A stretch of DNA of 64,000 nt from a bacterium (GCA_024408855.1 JAKSUQ010000005.1:16603-80602); one strand, 5' to 3'. Shown: positions 25,275-34,085, counted from the stretch's first letter. Numbers and translations are program-made. The notes: generated by a model from the letters alone, not told the origin.

Positions 25275-26105
25275 ATGAAAATCAAATTTATACAAAAAAT
25301 AATAGACAAATTAAGAAATAAGATTGGTCTAATGTCTTCCATAATTACCAGAAGTATATTAATTCCAAAAATTAATTCTTGTAAATCTTTGTATATAGGT
25401 TCATCTCATCTGACAAGATTTATTCCAAATAAAAATGAAATTAATATAGCCATGCCCAGTGTTGATTTATACTATACTTATAATATTTACAACAAATATA
25501 ATGCTAAAAATATCGACAATGTTATTGTTTCGTTTTCTGTTTTTACTCCCGGTGCTTCGTTAATTATGACGTATGATTCTGATTTATGCATTTCATTAAA
25601 ACTTCTTTTTGATATTCCATATCAATATCCTGATGTTGCAAAAAAGAAAAAATTATATCAAAAAGAAAAATATGCTATAAAACAAATCGAAAAATATAAA
25701 AAAAGATTAAAATTACCTCCTGATTATCGAGGTGAATTTTTAAGTTATAAAGATAAAGAAATTGATAAAAATAAAACAATTCAGCGAGCAAAAGGTCATT
25801 ATAAAAACAACCAAAGAGAAAATTCTCAAATGGAATATTGTTTAAAATTGATTGAAGAAACAAAGCAAAATAATCAAAATTTAATCTTTGTTTTACCTCC
25901 TGCAACTGAAATATATAAAAGTGCTATTCCAAGCTCTGATGTGCTTTTCAAGGTCTTATATGATATGGTAAAAGATTTTGACCATGTTAAGGTTATAAAT
26001 TTATATGATGACCTTGATTTTAAGCAAGAAGATTTTATGGACGGCGACCATTTGAATTATCAAGGAGCGGTTAAATTCACGCAAAAAGTAAGAGAACGCT
26101 TATAG
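25275..26105 (+). CDS. SGNH-hydrolase-like protein of surface-polymer cassette
   Basis: I place this 276-residue protein tentatively in the SGNH/GDSL-like group. Near the N-terminus, YIGSSHLTRF holds a serine in the position of the nucleophile block. The C-terminal DGDHLNYQGAVKFT resembles the block with catalytic Asp and His (D-x-x-H-x-x-x-x-G). There is no clear signal peptide; the first 25 residues are basic with a short hydrophobic patch. Middle residues ~130-175 are Lys-rich. It starts 11 bases after the cytidylyltransferase with AGAGG before the ATG and closes the cassette. A role in O-acylation or deacylation of the polymer is inferred. Confidence 0.5.
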   Translation: MKIKFIQKIIDKLRNKIGLMSSIITRSILIPKINSCKSLYIGSSHLTRFIPNKNEINIAMPSVDLYYTYNIYNKYNAKNIDNVIVSFSVFTPGASLIMTYDSDLCISLKLLFDIPYQYPDVAKKKKLYQKEKYAIKQIEKYKKRLKLPPDYRGEFLSYKDKEIDKNKTIQRAKGHYKNNQRENSQMEYCLKLIEETKQNNQNLIFVLPPATEIYKSAIPSSDVLFKVLYDMVKDFDHVKVINLYDDLDFKQEDFMDGDHLNYQGAVKFTQKVRERL

Positions 26106-26108
26106 AAA

Positions 26109-26145
26109 ATGCGGAAAAATCCAAAAAAATGTCAATTTTTTCGCA
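26109..26145. terminator. candidate terminator between convergent operons
   Basis: Imperfect inverted repeat (atgcggaaaaat with attttttcgcat, one unpaired base per side) in the 59-base gap between the plus-strand cassette and coaX on the minus strand. T-rich runs occur on the minus strand. It plausibly stops both operons; the stem is AT-rich and the call is tentative. Confidence 0.4.
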
Positions 26146-26164
26146 TCCTCTATAAACAAAAAAA

Positions 26165-26920
26165 TTATAAAAATACTTGAGAATTGTATATGTCGCAGAT
26201 ACCTTTAAGTGTTACATCTCTGTCTGTAATGTCAATTCTGTTTTTAAGATATTCAATGATAAAAGGATATTGTCCACCTGTGAGGATAATTGTTGCTTCG
26301 TTTTTGAGTTCATTTTCGCTTTGTGCAATCAACCCGTCAATAGCTGATGCTGTACCACGAATAACTCCGGATAAAATACAACTTTCTGTCGTATTCCCGA
26401 TTGCTTTTTTAGATTTTTTTAATTCAATCTTAGGAAGTTTTGATGTACAAAGATTTAGGGCTTTAAGCTGCATGTCCAATCCAGGCATAATTACACCGCC
26501 GACAAAATCCCCGTCTTTTGATACAACATCAAAAGTTATTGCTGTCCCTATATCAATTACTATTGCAGGCAGGTTAAATTTTTTTGCGTAATATGCATTT
26601 GCAAGTCTGTCCGCTCCGACCGTTTCAGGAAAATCAGTCAGAATTTTCATATCTGCTTTTCCGGTAGGAAGTATGAGTAACGGTTCTTTGTCAATTATGT
26701 TTCTTATTCCTGTTTTGATAGCATTTTCAACTTCTTTATTTACGGAAGATATTAAGCAGTCTGTTATTTGATATTCGCATAATTCCTGTTTTATGGATTT
26801 TTCATAATCGTTTGCGGATAAATTTTTGTCCGAATTACACCTAAAAGTTTTTTTAAGAACATTTTTATCAAAAATTCCAAAAGCCGTGCTTGTATTCCCT
26901 ATATCAACTGCCAAAAACAT
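26165..26920 (-). CDS. coaX: type III pantothenate kinase
   Basis: First step of coenzyme A synthesis from pantothenate, ASKHA fold. The phosphate loop is FLAVDIGNTSTAFGIF at the N-terminus. GADRLANAYYAKK (about residues 98-110) and IVIDIGTAITFDVVSKDG (118-135) are the conserved blocks, followed by GGVIMPGLDM. Length 251 is normal. It begins three bases after the stop of the second WYL-type regulator, with CGGAGAA before the ATG, so it is part of the engB-WYL-WYL-coaX run. Type III enzymes are typical of bacteria that lack CoaA. Confidence 0.94.
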   Translation of the reverse strand: MFLAVDIGNTSTAFGIFDKNVLKKTFRCNSDKNLSANDYEKSIKQELCEYQITDCLISSVNKEVENAIKTGIRNIIDKEPLLILPTGKADMKILTDFPETVGADRLANAYYAKKFNLPAIVIDIGTAITFDVVSKDGDFVGGVIMPGLDMQLKALNLCTSKLPKIELKKSKKAIGNTTESCILSGVIRGTASAIDGLIAQSENELKNEATIILTGGQYPFIIEYLKNRIDITDRDVTLKGICDIYNSQVFL

Positions 26921-26923
26921 ATC

Positions 26924-27793
26924 TTATTCTCCGTAATTAGATAATGTGTCGTTTATAATTTGCTTCATTTCTTCTCTATATGATTTCGGGCTTATTATTT
27001 CACACAAAGTATCATATTTAAGGAGTCTTGTAAGCAACAATTCTTTTTTCTCACCTCGATTTGCAATTGTGATAAATTCCGGAATGTTGTATTCAATTAT
27101 ATTTTCATGCTCTCGAAGATGATATCTCTTTATTAATTCGCCTTTTATTTTAAAAATAACGGTATTATCCATATTCATGGGTAAAAATTTGTCATTCAAA
27201 ACCTCGACATAAAAGACGTTTGATGATGAAATAAGTTTTTCTTTGTTGTTGTAATAAACATTAAAAAATATTTTACCGTTATTAAGAACCAAATCAATCG
27301 GAATACACTCTATTGGTGGAGAAGTTCGAAATCTTATACGAATTTTACGCTTGTCGCTTATGGCTTTTTCAAAAACTGTTCGGGTAAGGTCGGTAGTTGA
27401 TTTGTCAATTTTTACAATATCTCGGTTTGTGTATTTGTCTAACAAACCTAAAAATTGCTTAAAAATTTTCATATCCTTTCCTGACAAAATCTGATATGAT
27501 GCGAGTTGAAGTGTTAATAATGTATCAAGATCGGTATCTGTAAATTCAACTCCGAACGGAAGTCCTGCAATGATGTATTTGTTGTTATTTTTTATTATAT
27601 TTATTCCGCAATATCTGCAAGTATTGATGTATTTACTTATAGCACCTGTATTAAAACAAAGTCCCATGTCGTTGTCATTCAGCAACCCGACAAGTTCATG
27701 CATATTGTAGTTGCCGGTCATAAGTAACTTAAAGGTTTTTAAAACTTGCAAAGAGGAAATATTTTTTTTCACTGCAGATTTTTTGTTATTCAT
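26924..27793 (-). CDS. WYL-domain-type transcriptional regulator (second of pair)
   Basis: A 289-residue protein with an N-terminal winged-helix-like stretch (about residues 10-75) and a WYL-type ligand-sensing domain around residues 145-215, where IPIDLVLNNGKIFFNVYYNN is the β-strand core. The Trp-Tyr-Leu triad itself is not intact (FNV replaces WYL). A C-terminal WCX-like region follows, with LLTRLLKYDTLCEIISP. It overlaps the upstream WYL gene by eight bases, an arrangement seen in paired regulators such as PafB/PafC. Targets are unknown. A DNA-damage or nucleotide-sensing role is only an analogy. Confidence 0.65.
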   Translation of the reverse strand: MNNKKSAVKKNISSLQVLKTFKLLMTGNYNMHELVGLLNDNDMGLCFNTGAISKYINTCRYCGINIIKNNNKYIIAGLPFGVEFTDTDLDTLLTLQLASYQILSGKDMKIFKQFLGLLDKYTNRDIVKIDKSTTDLTRTVFEKAISDKRKIRIRFRTSPPIECIPIDLVLNNGKIFFNVYYNNKEKLISSSNVFYVEVLNDKFLPMNMDNTVIFKIKGELIKRYHLREHENIIEYNIPEFITIANRGEKKELLLTRLLKYDTLCEIISPKSYREEMKQIINDTLSNYGE

Positions 27794-28709
27794 ATATTTT
27801 CCTCATTTCTTTGAGTTTTTGAATAACAGATTTCCTAAAACCAAGAGGTTCAAGTACAGTGCAGTTAGAACCGAGTGAAAGCACTCTTTGCATTGCAAAA
27901 AATTCGTTATAATATTCGCCGGTTACAATCTTTTCTCCGTTTTCATTTTGCGTTAATGTTTCCCGTTGTTCCAATCCGTCAGGTATATCTTCTTTTATTG
28001 AAAATTTAACTTTATAATAAACAGGATTGATATTTGCCGAACAAATGCTTCTTGTAAGTATTGTTTTGATTCTTTTTATGTTCAAAACTGTTTGTATATT
28101 TTTGTTTAAGTCGTAACCGTAAATATATAATCTGTCGTTCTTTAATATCATTTGCTGCATAGCAATATCTTTTTCGATTTCAGAGTCAGCAGTTTTTTTA
28201 TAAATTAGTTTTACGGTTCGTCTTTTTTTGCAATCATTATACAAACTCATTACTTCATCTATGTTGTAATGTTTTAAAATGGAAATTCCTAAAATAGATT
28301 CTTTAACTTCATCATCACAGATAAGTTGTGTGAGTTTTTTGAATAAAGTATCTAAATTTACCAGTTGTTCTATTGAGGCTGTTATTTTAATTTTATCGTA
28401 CAATTTTTTTAAAATTTTTATCTCATTTTTCCCGATATCTAATGCAAACGGATGTTTGGTCAAAACGTATTTGTAATTGGTTTTTGCACAAGCACGAGAT
28501 ACTTCGCAACCTATTGCTTTAATCGTATTTAGGTCAATTCGCAGAATATCATTTGAATGAGTTTCGTCAATAAGTCCCATTTTAAGAAAAGACTCCCGAA
28601 TTTCATCCAAAGAACGAGGTGCAAGAATTAAAAGTCCAAGCAAAGCAATCGCTCTTACTCCTGTTAATGATATTTGATTTGGGTCTGTTTTTAAATCAGG
28701 TTTTAGCAC
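27786..28709 (-). CDS. WYL-domain-type transcriptional regulator (first of pair)
   Basis: A 307-residue relative of the downstream gene. Residues ~10-80 look like a helix-turn-helix region (SLDEIRESFLKMGLI). Residues ~165-215 form the WYL-like β core with ILKNDRLYIYGYDLNKNIQT, where the conserved motif reads LYIYGY. The C-terminus has the WCX-type ending FFAMQRVLSLGSNCTVLEPL, then GFRKSVIQKLKEM. It follows engB by 20 bases and overlaps the next regulator by eight, so the two are probably made in equal amounts and may act as a heterodimer. The founding WYL residues are degenerate in both. Confidence 0.65.
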   Translation of the reverse strand: MLKPDLKTDPNQISLTGVRAIALLGLLILAPRSLDEIRESFLKMGLIDETHSNDILRIDLNTIKAIGCEVSRACAKTNYKYVLTKHPFALDIGKNEIKILKKLYDKIKITASIEQLVNLDTLFKKLTQLICDDEVKESILGISILKHYNIDEVMSLYNDCKKRRTVKLIYKKTADSEIEKDIAMQQMILKNDRLYIYGYDLNKNIQTVLNIKRIKTILTRSICSANINPVYYKVKFSIKEDIPDGLEQRETLTQNENGEKIVTGEYYNEFFAMQRVLSLGSNCTVLEPLGFRKSVIQKLKEMRKIYE

Positions 28710-28729
28710 GATACATCCTCACTTAAAAA

Positions 28730-29308
28730 TTATTTGCATAAATTTAACAAATATTCAATGGTTTTATCACAATAAAATCTGTCTTCTGCACTAAACGGCA
28801 AAACATCTCCTCCAAGTTGTTTTTTTATATCATTAAGCACTTTTTGTATACTGCCCCTTGAAATGCAATCAATTTTTGTAACAACGGTTATTATCGGTAA
28901 TTTTTGAGAATTAACCCATTCTCTCATTTGAAAATCATTTTTTTGAATTTCATGTCTTGCATCAATAAATTGTATTAAACATTTGATTTGAGTCCGTTTT
29001 AAAAGATATTCTTCAAGATATCTTTGCCATTTTGCTTGAGCTTCTTTTGAAACTTTTGCATAACCGTATCCCGGTAAATCAGCAATGGTAAATTCATTTG
29101 CGAAGTTGAAGAAATTTATCAATCTTGTTTTCCCTGGGGTATTAGATGTTTTAGCGAGTTTTTTATTATTAGCCAATGCATTTATAAAAGAAGATTTCCC
29201 GACATTTGAACGTCCTAACAATGGAAATTCCGGAATAGAGAACTCGGGACATTGTGAAAGTTTTTCTGCACTTATTATAAATTTTGCATTTAGAGATTTT
29301 GTCGTCAT
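28730..29308 (-). CDS. engB: ribosome biogenesis GTPase EngB/YsxC
   Basis: Small P-loop GTPase needed for large-subunit assembly. G1 is GRSNVGKSS (residues 32-40), G2 TSNTPGKTRLINFF, G3 DLPGYGYAK, G4 VVTKID and G5 PFSAED. Length 192 is normal. It follows a small unknown gene by five bases and opens into the WYL pair. Family members usually sit near clpX/lon; that context is lost here. The ATG is preceded by a weak purine stretch (AGAGG). Confidence 0.95.
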   Translation of the reverse strand: MTTKSLNAKFIISAEKLSQCPEFSIPEFPLLGRSNVGKSSFINALANNKKLAKTSNTPGKTRLINFFNFANEFTIADLPGYGYAKVSKEAQAKWQRYLEEYLLKRTQIKCLIQFIDARHEIQKNDFQMREWVNSQKLPIITVVTKIDCISRGSIQKVLNDIKKQLGGDVLPFSAEDRFYCDKTIEYLLNLCK

Positions 29309-29313
29309 TGTGA

Positions 29314-29562
29314 TTAAACCTCTTGTTTGTCTTCCGCTTTATGTTTCATTTTGGCTTTGTATGTAACTAAAGAAAGAAGATTATACAATCTATCGTTGTT
29401 AACAACAGTAATTTGCGTGCCATCTTTCAGCAAAGATGCTTCACAAGAAGATTTTTGAGCAAAAATGTTATCGGCTTGCAAATTTACAATCTGTACGATA
29501 TTATTTTTTAAAATGCTTATCGGTTCTTTTAAGAAAGTCTCAAAGGTTTTAAATATATTCAT
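29314..29562 (-). CDS. small conserved-looking protein of unknown function
   Basis: An 82-residue protein with no recognised domain. Residues 1-60 alternate β and helix propensity (KNNIVQIVNLQADNIFAQ, TQITVVNNDRLYNL), and the tail is basic and charged (KAKMKHKAEDKQEV). No signal peptide is seen. It is the first gene of the run leading to engB with five bases between, which argues that it is real. The ribosome site is weak. Its sequence could be a small RNA- or ribosome-associated protein, but nothing shows this directly. Confidence 0.45.
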   Translation of the reverse strand: MNIFKTFETFLKEPISILKNNIVQIVNLQADNIFAQKSSCEASLLKDGTQITVVNNDRLYNLLSLVTYKAKMKHKAEDKQEV

Positions 29563-29646
29563 AAAATTTCACTTCTAACTTAATACAGAATATTGTATAA
29601 TAATTCTTATTAAATGTAAATTTATAACTTTGTTGAGGCTTATATT

Positions 29647-30558
29647 TTGGACGAGAAAGAAAAATTATATCTTGAAAATTTCAAAACCTATTTAAGTGTT
29701 GAAAAGAACTTTTCAAGCCATACGATTACGGCATATTGTTCTGATATAATCAGTTTTCTTTTGTGGCTTAACGGATTGAGTTGTCTTGATGTCGAGTATA
29801 ATAAATTACGTGAATATTTGCATTTTATACAAAGATTTGAGTATAAAAAAACAACAATTGCACGAAAAGTAGCAGCAATAAGGACTTTTTACAAATATTT
29901 ATTGAGAGACAGATATATTGAAAATAATCCGTCCATCTCATTGTCAGCACCGAAAAGACCAAAACCTTTGCCTAAGTTTTTGACGCCTTATGAAGTCGAG
30001 AAAATTTTGAATAATGTAAAAATTGATACTCCGGCAGGTTTTAGAAACAGAGTTATTATTGAACTTTTATGGGCAACGGGAATGAGAATTTCTGAATTGA
30101 GCAATCTCAATTTCGGGGATTTGAATTTAGAAGAAAATGAGATAAGAGTTTTTGGTAAGGGGGCAAAAGAGAGAATAGTTTTAGTGTCTGACAGAGCTAA
30201 AAATTACCTTACTCAATATATCAAAACTGCAAGGAATTTGATTGCACCTGATTATAATACAGCGGAAACAGATGAAAATTCTCCTCTGTTTATCAATAAA
30301 ACGGGGTTTAGATTACAAAATAAAACAATTAGAACAGTAATTAATGAAGTCGTGCAAAAAATTGAGCTGCCAAAGAAGGTAACACCCCATGTTTTCCGGC
30401 ATAGTTTTGCAACCAAACTCATAGAAAACGGCGCAGATTTGAGGGTTGTGCAAGAGTTGCTTGGTCATGCCGGAATTTCTAATACGCAAATTTATACACA
30501 TATATCTATGAAACATCTGCGTGAAGTATACGACTCAGCTCACCCGCATGGGAAATAG
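29647..30558 (+). CDS. xerC: Xer-type tyrosine site-specific recombinase
   Basis: Resolves chromosome dimers at dif by strand exchange. Residues ~5-90 are the SAM-like N-terminal DNA-binding domain, and residues ~108-295 the catalytic domain. All active-site residues are present: R147 (TGMRISEL), K171 (GKGAKER), H248 and R251 (HVFRHSFAT), H274 (LLGHAG) and Y283 (TQIYTH). Length 303 is that of XerC/XerD. No phage genes, repeats or attachment sites flank it, which argues against an integrase. The start is TTG with TTGAGG upstream. Whether it is XerC, XerD or a single Xer cannot be decided from this sequence. Confidence 0.88.
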   Translation: MDEKEKLYLENFKTYLSVEKNFSSHTITAYCSDIISFLLWLNGLSCLDVEYNKLREYLHFIQRFEYKKTTIARKVAAIRTFYKYLLRDRYIENNPSISLSAPKRPKPLPKFLTPYEVEKILNNVKIDTPAGFRNRVIIELLWATGMRISELSNLNFGDLNLEENEIRVFGKGAKERIVLVSDRAKNYLTQYIKTARNLIAPDYNTAETDENSPLFINKTGFRLQNKTIRTVINEVVQKIELPKKVTPHVFRHSFATKLIENGADLRVVQELLGHAGISNTQIYTHISMKHLREVYDSAHPHGK

Positions 30559-30631
30559 TAAAATATAAAAAATTTTCTGGCTATTTACAGCAGATTATTT
30601 TATAATGATTTGTATCTTGGAAAGGATTTTT

Positions 30632-31585
30632 ATGGAGAGTACAAAATTAGCTGTTGTTATACCTTGCTATAATGAACAAGAAGTTTTGCCATATACATTG
30701 GATACTTTAGAACAAGTTATCTTGAGGCTTATTGCGGAAAAGAAAATTTCTGAAGAAAGTTATTTGTTCTTTGTAGATGACGGAAGTCGTGATAATTCTT
30801 GGGAAATTATAACAACAGCTTCTCAAATCAGAAAAATTAATATTAAAGGGGTAAAATTTACTACCAATTATGGTAATCAATCTGCTATTCTGGCAGGACT
30901 CAACGAAGTTAGGAAACGTGGTGCGGATGCTGTTCTCACTATTGATGCTGATTTGCAACAAGATGTTAATAAGATAGAGGAATTTGTCAAATATTATGAA
31001 GAAGGATGTGACATAGTTGCAGGTGTCAGAAACGACAGAAAAACAGACGGATTTATTAAGAAAATCTTTTCAAGTTTTTTCTATACGTTTATTAACTGGC
31101 TTGGAGTGCGGATAAAACCAAATCATTCGGAATATAGACTTATAAGCAAAAAAACTCTTGGTATTATTGGTTATTATACCGAAAGAAATATATTTTTGCG
31201 TGGATTATTCCACGAATTGGGATTAAAAACAAAGTATGTTAATTTTGATGTGAAACCGAGAGAACACGGGCAAAGCAAGTTTTCATTCATGTCTTTGTTT
31301 GCTCTTGCAATGTCAGGTATTGTTGCTTTTAGTACATATCCGCTCAGACTAGTGTTTTTTATTGGGATTTCAATTTCCATGATTTCATTTATTGTAGCGG
31401 CTTTGATTTTTTTCGAGCAAATTTTAAAAGTAAATCTTATTTTTGATATAACTTTTTTCAAAATATGGATAACTTTTATATCAGGCTTACAAATTCTATG
31501 TATCGGAATTATTGGGGAATATATAGGACAAATTCTTACTGAAGTTAAAGGCAGACCGCAATATATTATTGCTGAGGAGTTATAG
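30632..31585 (+). CDS. membrane-anchored family 2 glycosyltransferase (DPM1/GtrB type)
   Basis: Transfers a sugar from a nucleotide donor to a polyprenyl phosphate. The GT-A domain (residues ~5-215) has VVIPCYNEQEVLPYTL at the start, FVDDGSRDNSWEII with the DDGS motif, and TIDADLQQD as the catalytic D-x-D-x-Q. Two hydrophobic helices follow (about residues 225-255 and 262-295), typical of GtrB/ArnC-like enzymes. An earlier in-frame ATG (30605) lies in a TATAAT box; 30632 has GGAAAGGA six bases before it and was chosen. The next gene, an ArnT/PMT-type transferase, probably uses its lipid-linked product. Confidence 0.88.
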   Translation: MESTKLAVVIPCYNEQEVLPYTLDTLEQVILRLIAEKKISEESYLFFVDDGSRDNSWEIITTASQIRKINIKGVKFTTNYGNQSAILAGLNEVRKRGADAVLTIDADLQQDVNKIEEFVKYYEEGCDIVAGVRNDRKTDGFIKKIFSSFFYTFINWLGVRIKPNHSEYRLISKKTLGIIGYYTERNIFLRGLFHELGLKTKYVNFDVKPREHGQSKFSFMSLFALAMSGIVAFSTYPLRLVFFIGISISMISFIVAALIFFEQILKVNLIFDITFFKIWITFISGLQILCIGIIGEYIGQILTEVKGRPQYIIAEEL

Positions 31586-31586
31586 T

Positions 31587-33218
31587 TTGAAATCTTTTTT
31601 TATCAAGAACAAGAAAATTTTTTGTATTTTATCGGTGTTTGTCGGTATTTATTTTTTGTTTTTTCACAATCTATGGGCTTATAAATTATTGGATGTTGAT
31701 GAAACAAGATATGTTGATATGGCAAGAAAAATGTTTGCCGATAAAGAGTTTTTTACTTTGTATTTAAACGGAGATTATTTTTTTGAGAAGCCTCCGCTTT
31801 ATTTTTGGTTGGAAAGCATATCATTTGCGATATTTAGGCATGTGAGTGAATTTACGGCAAGAATACCGATAGCTTTGCAGGCAATATGCACTGTATTTGC
31901 CGTATATTTAGCCGGAACAAAAATTGTTTCAAAAAAGTTTGGTATAATGTCAGCACTTATATTAGCTACAACTCTTGAGTTTATTATTTTTGCTAAAATA
32001 AGCATGCTCGATATGTTATTAACTTCATGTATTACAATATCAATATTTTCCGGATTTTATACATTTTTTGCTAAAGATAAAAATAAAAAATATTTTTGGT
32101 GGTTGTTTTATTTGTTTTCAGGGTTAGCAGTAATGGCAAAGGGTATTCCCGGAGTAGCAGTTCCTTTCGGTGTAATGTTTTTTGCAGGAATTTATTCAAA
32201 GAAGTTTAAAGAATATTTTAAACCGCAGTATTTACTGGTTGGGTTCGGAATATTTTTATTAACAGTTTTACCTTGGCATATTTTGATGTGTAAAATTCAT
32301 AATCCGCTTTTCTGGAACGAATATATAATGAAACATCATTTCGCAAGATTTACTGGTTCGGATGTTATTAACAGAGAACGCCCTTTTTATTACTATATGA
32401 TAGTGATAATTTGGGGCTTTTTCCCTTGGATATTTTCATTTGTTTCAATGTTTGCGGATAAATGGAAAAAATTAAAATATATTTCTTATAATACATTGGA
32501 TAATGAAGGGAAATTTGTTGCTTTATGTACGATAGGAGCGTTATTTACCTTTTTGTTTTTTACGTCTTCCGGTACAAAGCTGATTACATATATTTTACCG
32601 ATTTATCCGTTTGTTGCGGTAATTCTTGCTAAGTATTGGCTTGAAGAAAATATTTCAAAATGGTTTCGTATTTTTGCGAAAATATTTGGTTGCTTGATAT
32701 TTATTGGAGGAGTTGCTTCAATTTTTGCAAAATTATATTTACCGGAACAGGTCTATGTTGATATATTTGATTTGCAAATAATTGTAGCCTTAATCTTTAT
32801 GGTATCCGGAGTTTTAGCGGTTAAATTTGTAAATAATAAAACGAGTTTATTTATAACATATGTTGTTTATATGATTGCACTTTCCGGTTTTTTTGCTCCA
32901 AAGGCATTTTCCATAGATTACAAATTTGGGGAGAATGATTTGATTAAATATGCTCAAATGGCAAAAGCGGAGAATATGGATATTGTAACATACGGAATGG
33001 GAAGAAGGTATTGCTTGTTGTATTATTCTAATGATAGAAAAATTATTTCCATCAAAGATAAGGATATTGATACATTATATAAATATTTAAAAGATAAAAA
33101 AAGTATAGTAGTTATGAAAAATAATGATTTTGAATATTTGAACAAATATGTTAAACATGATGTAATGGAACGTGGCAGAAAGTTTTCGGTTATAACAGAG
33201 CAGGGGTATTATGATTAA
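31587..33218 (+). CDS. GT39/ArnT-like polyprenyl-phosphate glycosyltransferase
   Basis: Large inner-membrane enzyme that moves a sugar from a polyprenyl phosphate to lipid A, protein or another acceptor. About ten to twelve hydrophobic helices are seen. The signature DVDETRYVDMARKM (about residues 36-49) in the first periplasmic loop holds the D-E pair of the PMT/ArnT family, followed by EKPPLYFWLES. Length 543 matches ArnT (550). A soluble C-terminal ~90 residues follows. The start is TTG at 31587 with GAGGAG seven bases before it, since the earlier frame start lies inside the GT2 gene. The GT2-GT39 pair suggests a decoration system for lipid A or surface protein. Confidence 0.85.
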   Translation: MKSFFIKNKKIFCILSVFVGIYFLFFHNLWAYKLLDVDETRYVDMARKMFADKEFFTLYLNGDYFFEKPPLYFWLESISFAIFRHVSEFTARIPIALQAICTVFAVYLAGTKIVSKKFGIMSALILATTLEFIIFAKISMLDMLLTSCITISIFSGFYTFFAKDKNKKYFWWLFYLFSGLAVMAKGIPGVAVPFGVMFFAGIYSKKFKEYFKPQYLLVGFGIFLLTVLPWHILMCKIHNPLFWNEYIMKHHFARFTGSDVINRERPFYYYMIVIIWGFFPWIFSFVSMFADKWKKLKYISYNTLDNEGKFVALCTIGALFTFLFFTSSGTKLITYILPIYPFVAVILAKYWLEENISKWFRIFAKIFGCLIFIGGVASIFAKLYLPEQVYVDIFDLQIIVALIFMVSGVLAVKFVNNKTSLFITYVVYMIALSGFFAPKAFSIDYKFGENDLIKYAQMAKAENMDIVTYGMGRRYCLLYYSNDRKIISIKDKDIDTLYKYLKDKKSIVVMKNNDFEYLNKYVKHDVMERGRKFSVITEQGYYD

Positions 33219-34029
33219 GCGTTTTTTATTTTTTTTAATGTTATTTTTCTTATGTGTAACCGTCGTTGGTGCACAAGATATAAGATTTGTTCAAGTTGCT
33301 GATTTAAACTATTCTTCAGATAATTCTGAGTCAGAAAAGGTTTTGAATGAAATTTTGAAAAATATTAATAAAGAAAAAAATATTAATTTTGTTGTGTTTA
33401 GTGGTGATAATATTAGTAAGGCAAATCCTGCAATACTTGAAAGTTTAATAAAACAACTCAAATCCTTAAAATGCCCTTATTATCTTGTATTGGGTGATAA
33501 GGATGTTTTCAAAGTGAATAAATTGTCGAAAGAAGAATATTATAAGATAATCAAATCGGTTGATGGTTCTTATTCGCAAAAATCTCCGAATTATACTTTT
33601 ACAAAAAACGGATATAGATTTATTATTGCAAATGGTGCAAAAGAGTTTATTCCCGGAACGACAGGATATTATAGACAGGAAACGCTCAATGAAATCAAAA
33701 ATATTTTAAAAAAAGAAAAAAAGAGAAAAGTAGTATTGTTACAGCATTTCCCTTTAGCATATCCTCCTGTTCCGGAATATAAAATCAAAGCGTATGAAAC
33801 GTATAAGCGTGATGAATATTTATCAATGTTGAAAAATTATCCGAATGTAATTTCAATAATATCCGGACATTTTAATACAAACTGGGAAGGCTATGCAAAC
33901 GGAATGTATAATATTTCTACACCGTCAGCTAAGGCATCGCCACATTATTATAAAATTATTGACATTACGAAAAGTAGGGGCGGAGAACCTGTTGTATTTA
34001 CTGTATTGAAAGAGTGCCCGATTGAATAA
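33211..34029 (+). CDS. exported metallophosphatase-like protein with altered metal site
   Basis: Calcineurin-like fold. A signal peptide covers residues 1-22 (MIKRFLFFLMLFFLCVTVVG, cleavage near AQ). The core follows: FVQVADLNYS (first block), VVFSGDNISK (second), YLVLGDKDVF (third), LLQHFPLAYPP (fourth) and IISGHFNTNW (fifth). In active family members these read D-x-H, G-D, G-N-H-D/E, H and G-H-x-H. Here the histidine of block 1 is N33, block 3 is GDKD and block 5 ends in N, so several ligands are replaced. It could be a pseudo-enzyme or a variant metal site. It overlaps the GT39 gene by eight bases. Confidence 0.75.
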   Translation: MIKRFLFFLMLFFLCVTVVGAQDIRFVQVADLNYSSDNSESEKVLNEILKNINKEKNINFVVFSGDNISKANPAILESLIKQLKSLKCPYYLVLGDKDVFKVNKLSKEEYYKIIKSVDGSYSQKSPNYTFTKNGYRFIIANGAKEFIPGTTGYYRQETLNEIKNILKKEKKRKVVLLQHFPLAYPPVPEYKIKAYETYKRDEYLSMLKNYPNVISIISGHFNTNWEGYANGMYNISTPSAKASPHYYKIIDITKSRGGEPVVFTVLKECPIE

Positions 34030-34085
34030 TCAAATCGGATTTTATGCTTATTCACTTTTTTGAGAATATGTTTTAATATAATTTT

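Noticed and set aside
29647..30558. Tyrosine recombinase as a phage or mobile-element integrase
   Set aside because: No attachment-site repeats, tRNA or phage genes lie beside it; length and motifs fit a chromosomal Xer protein.
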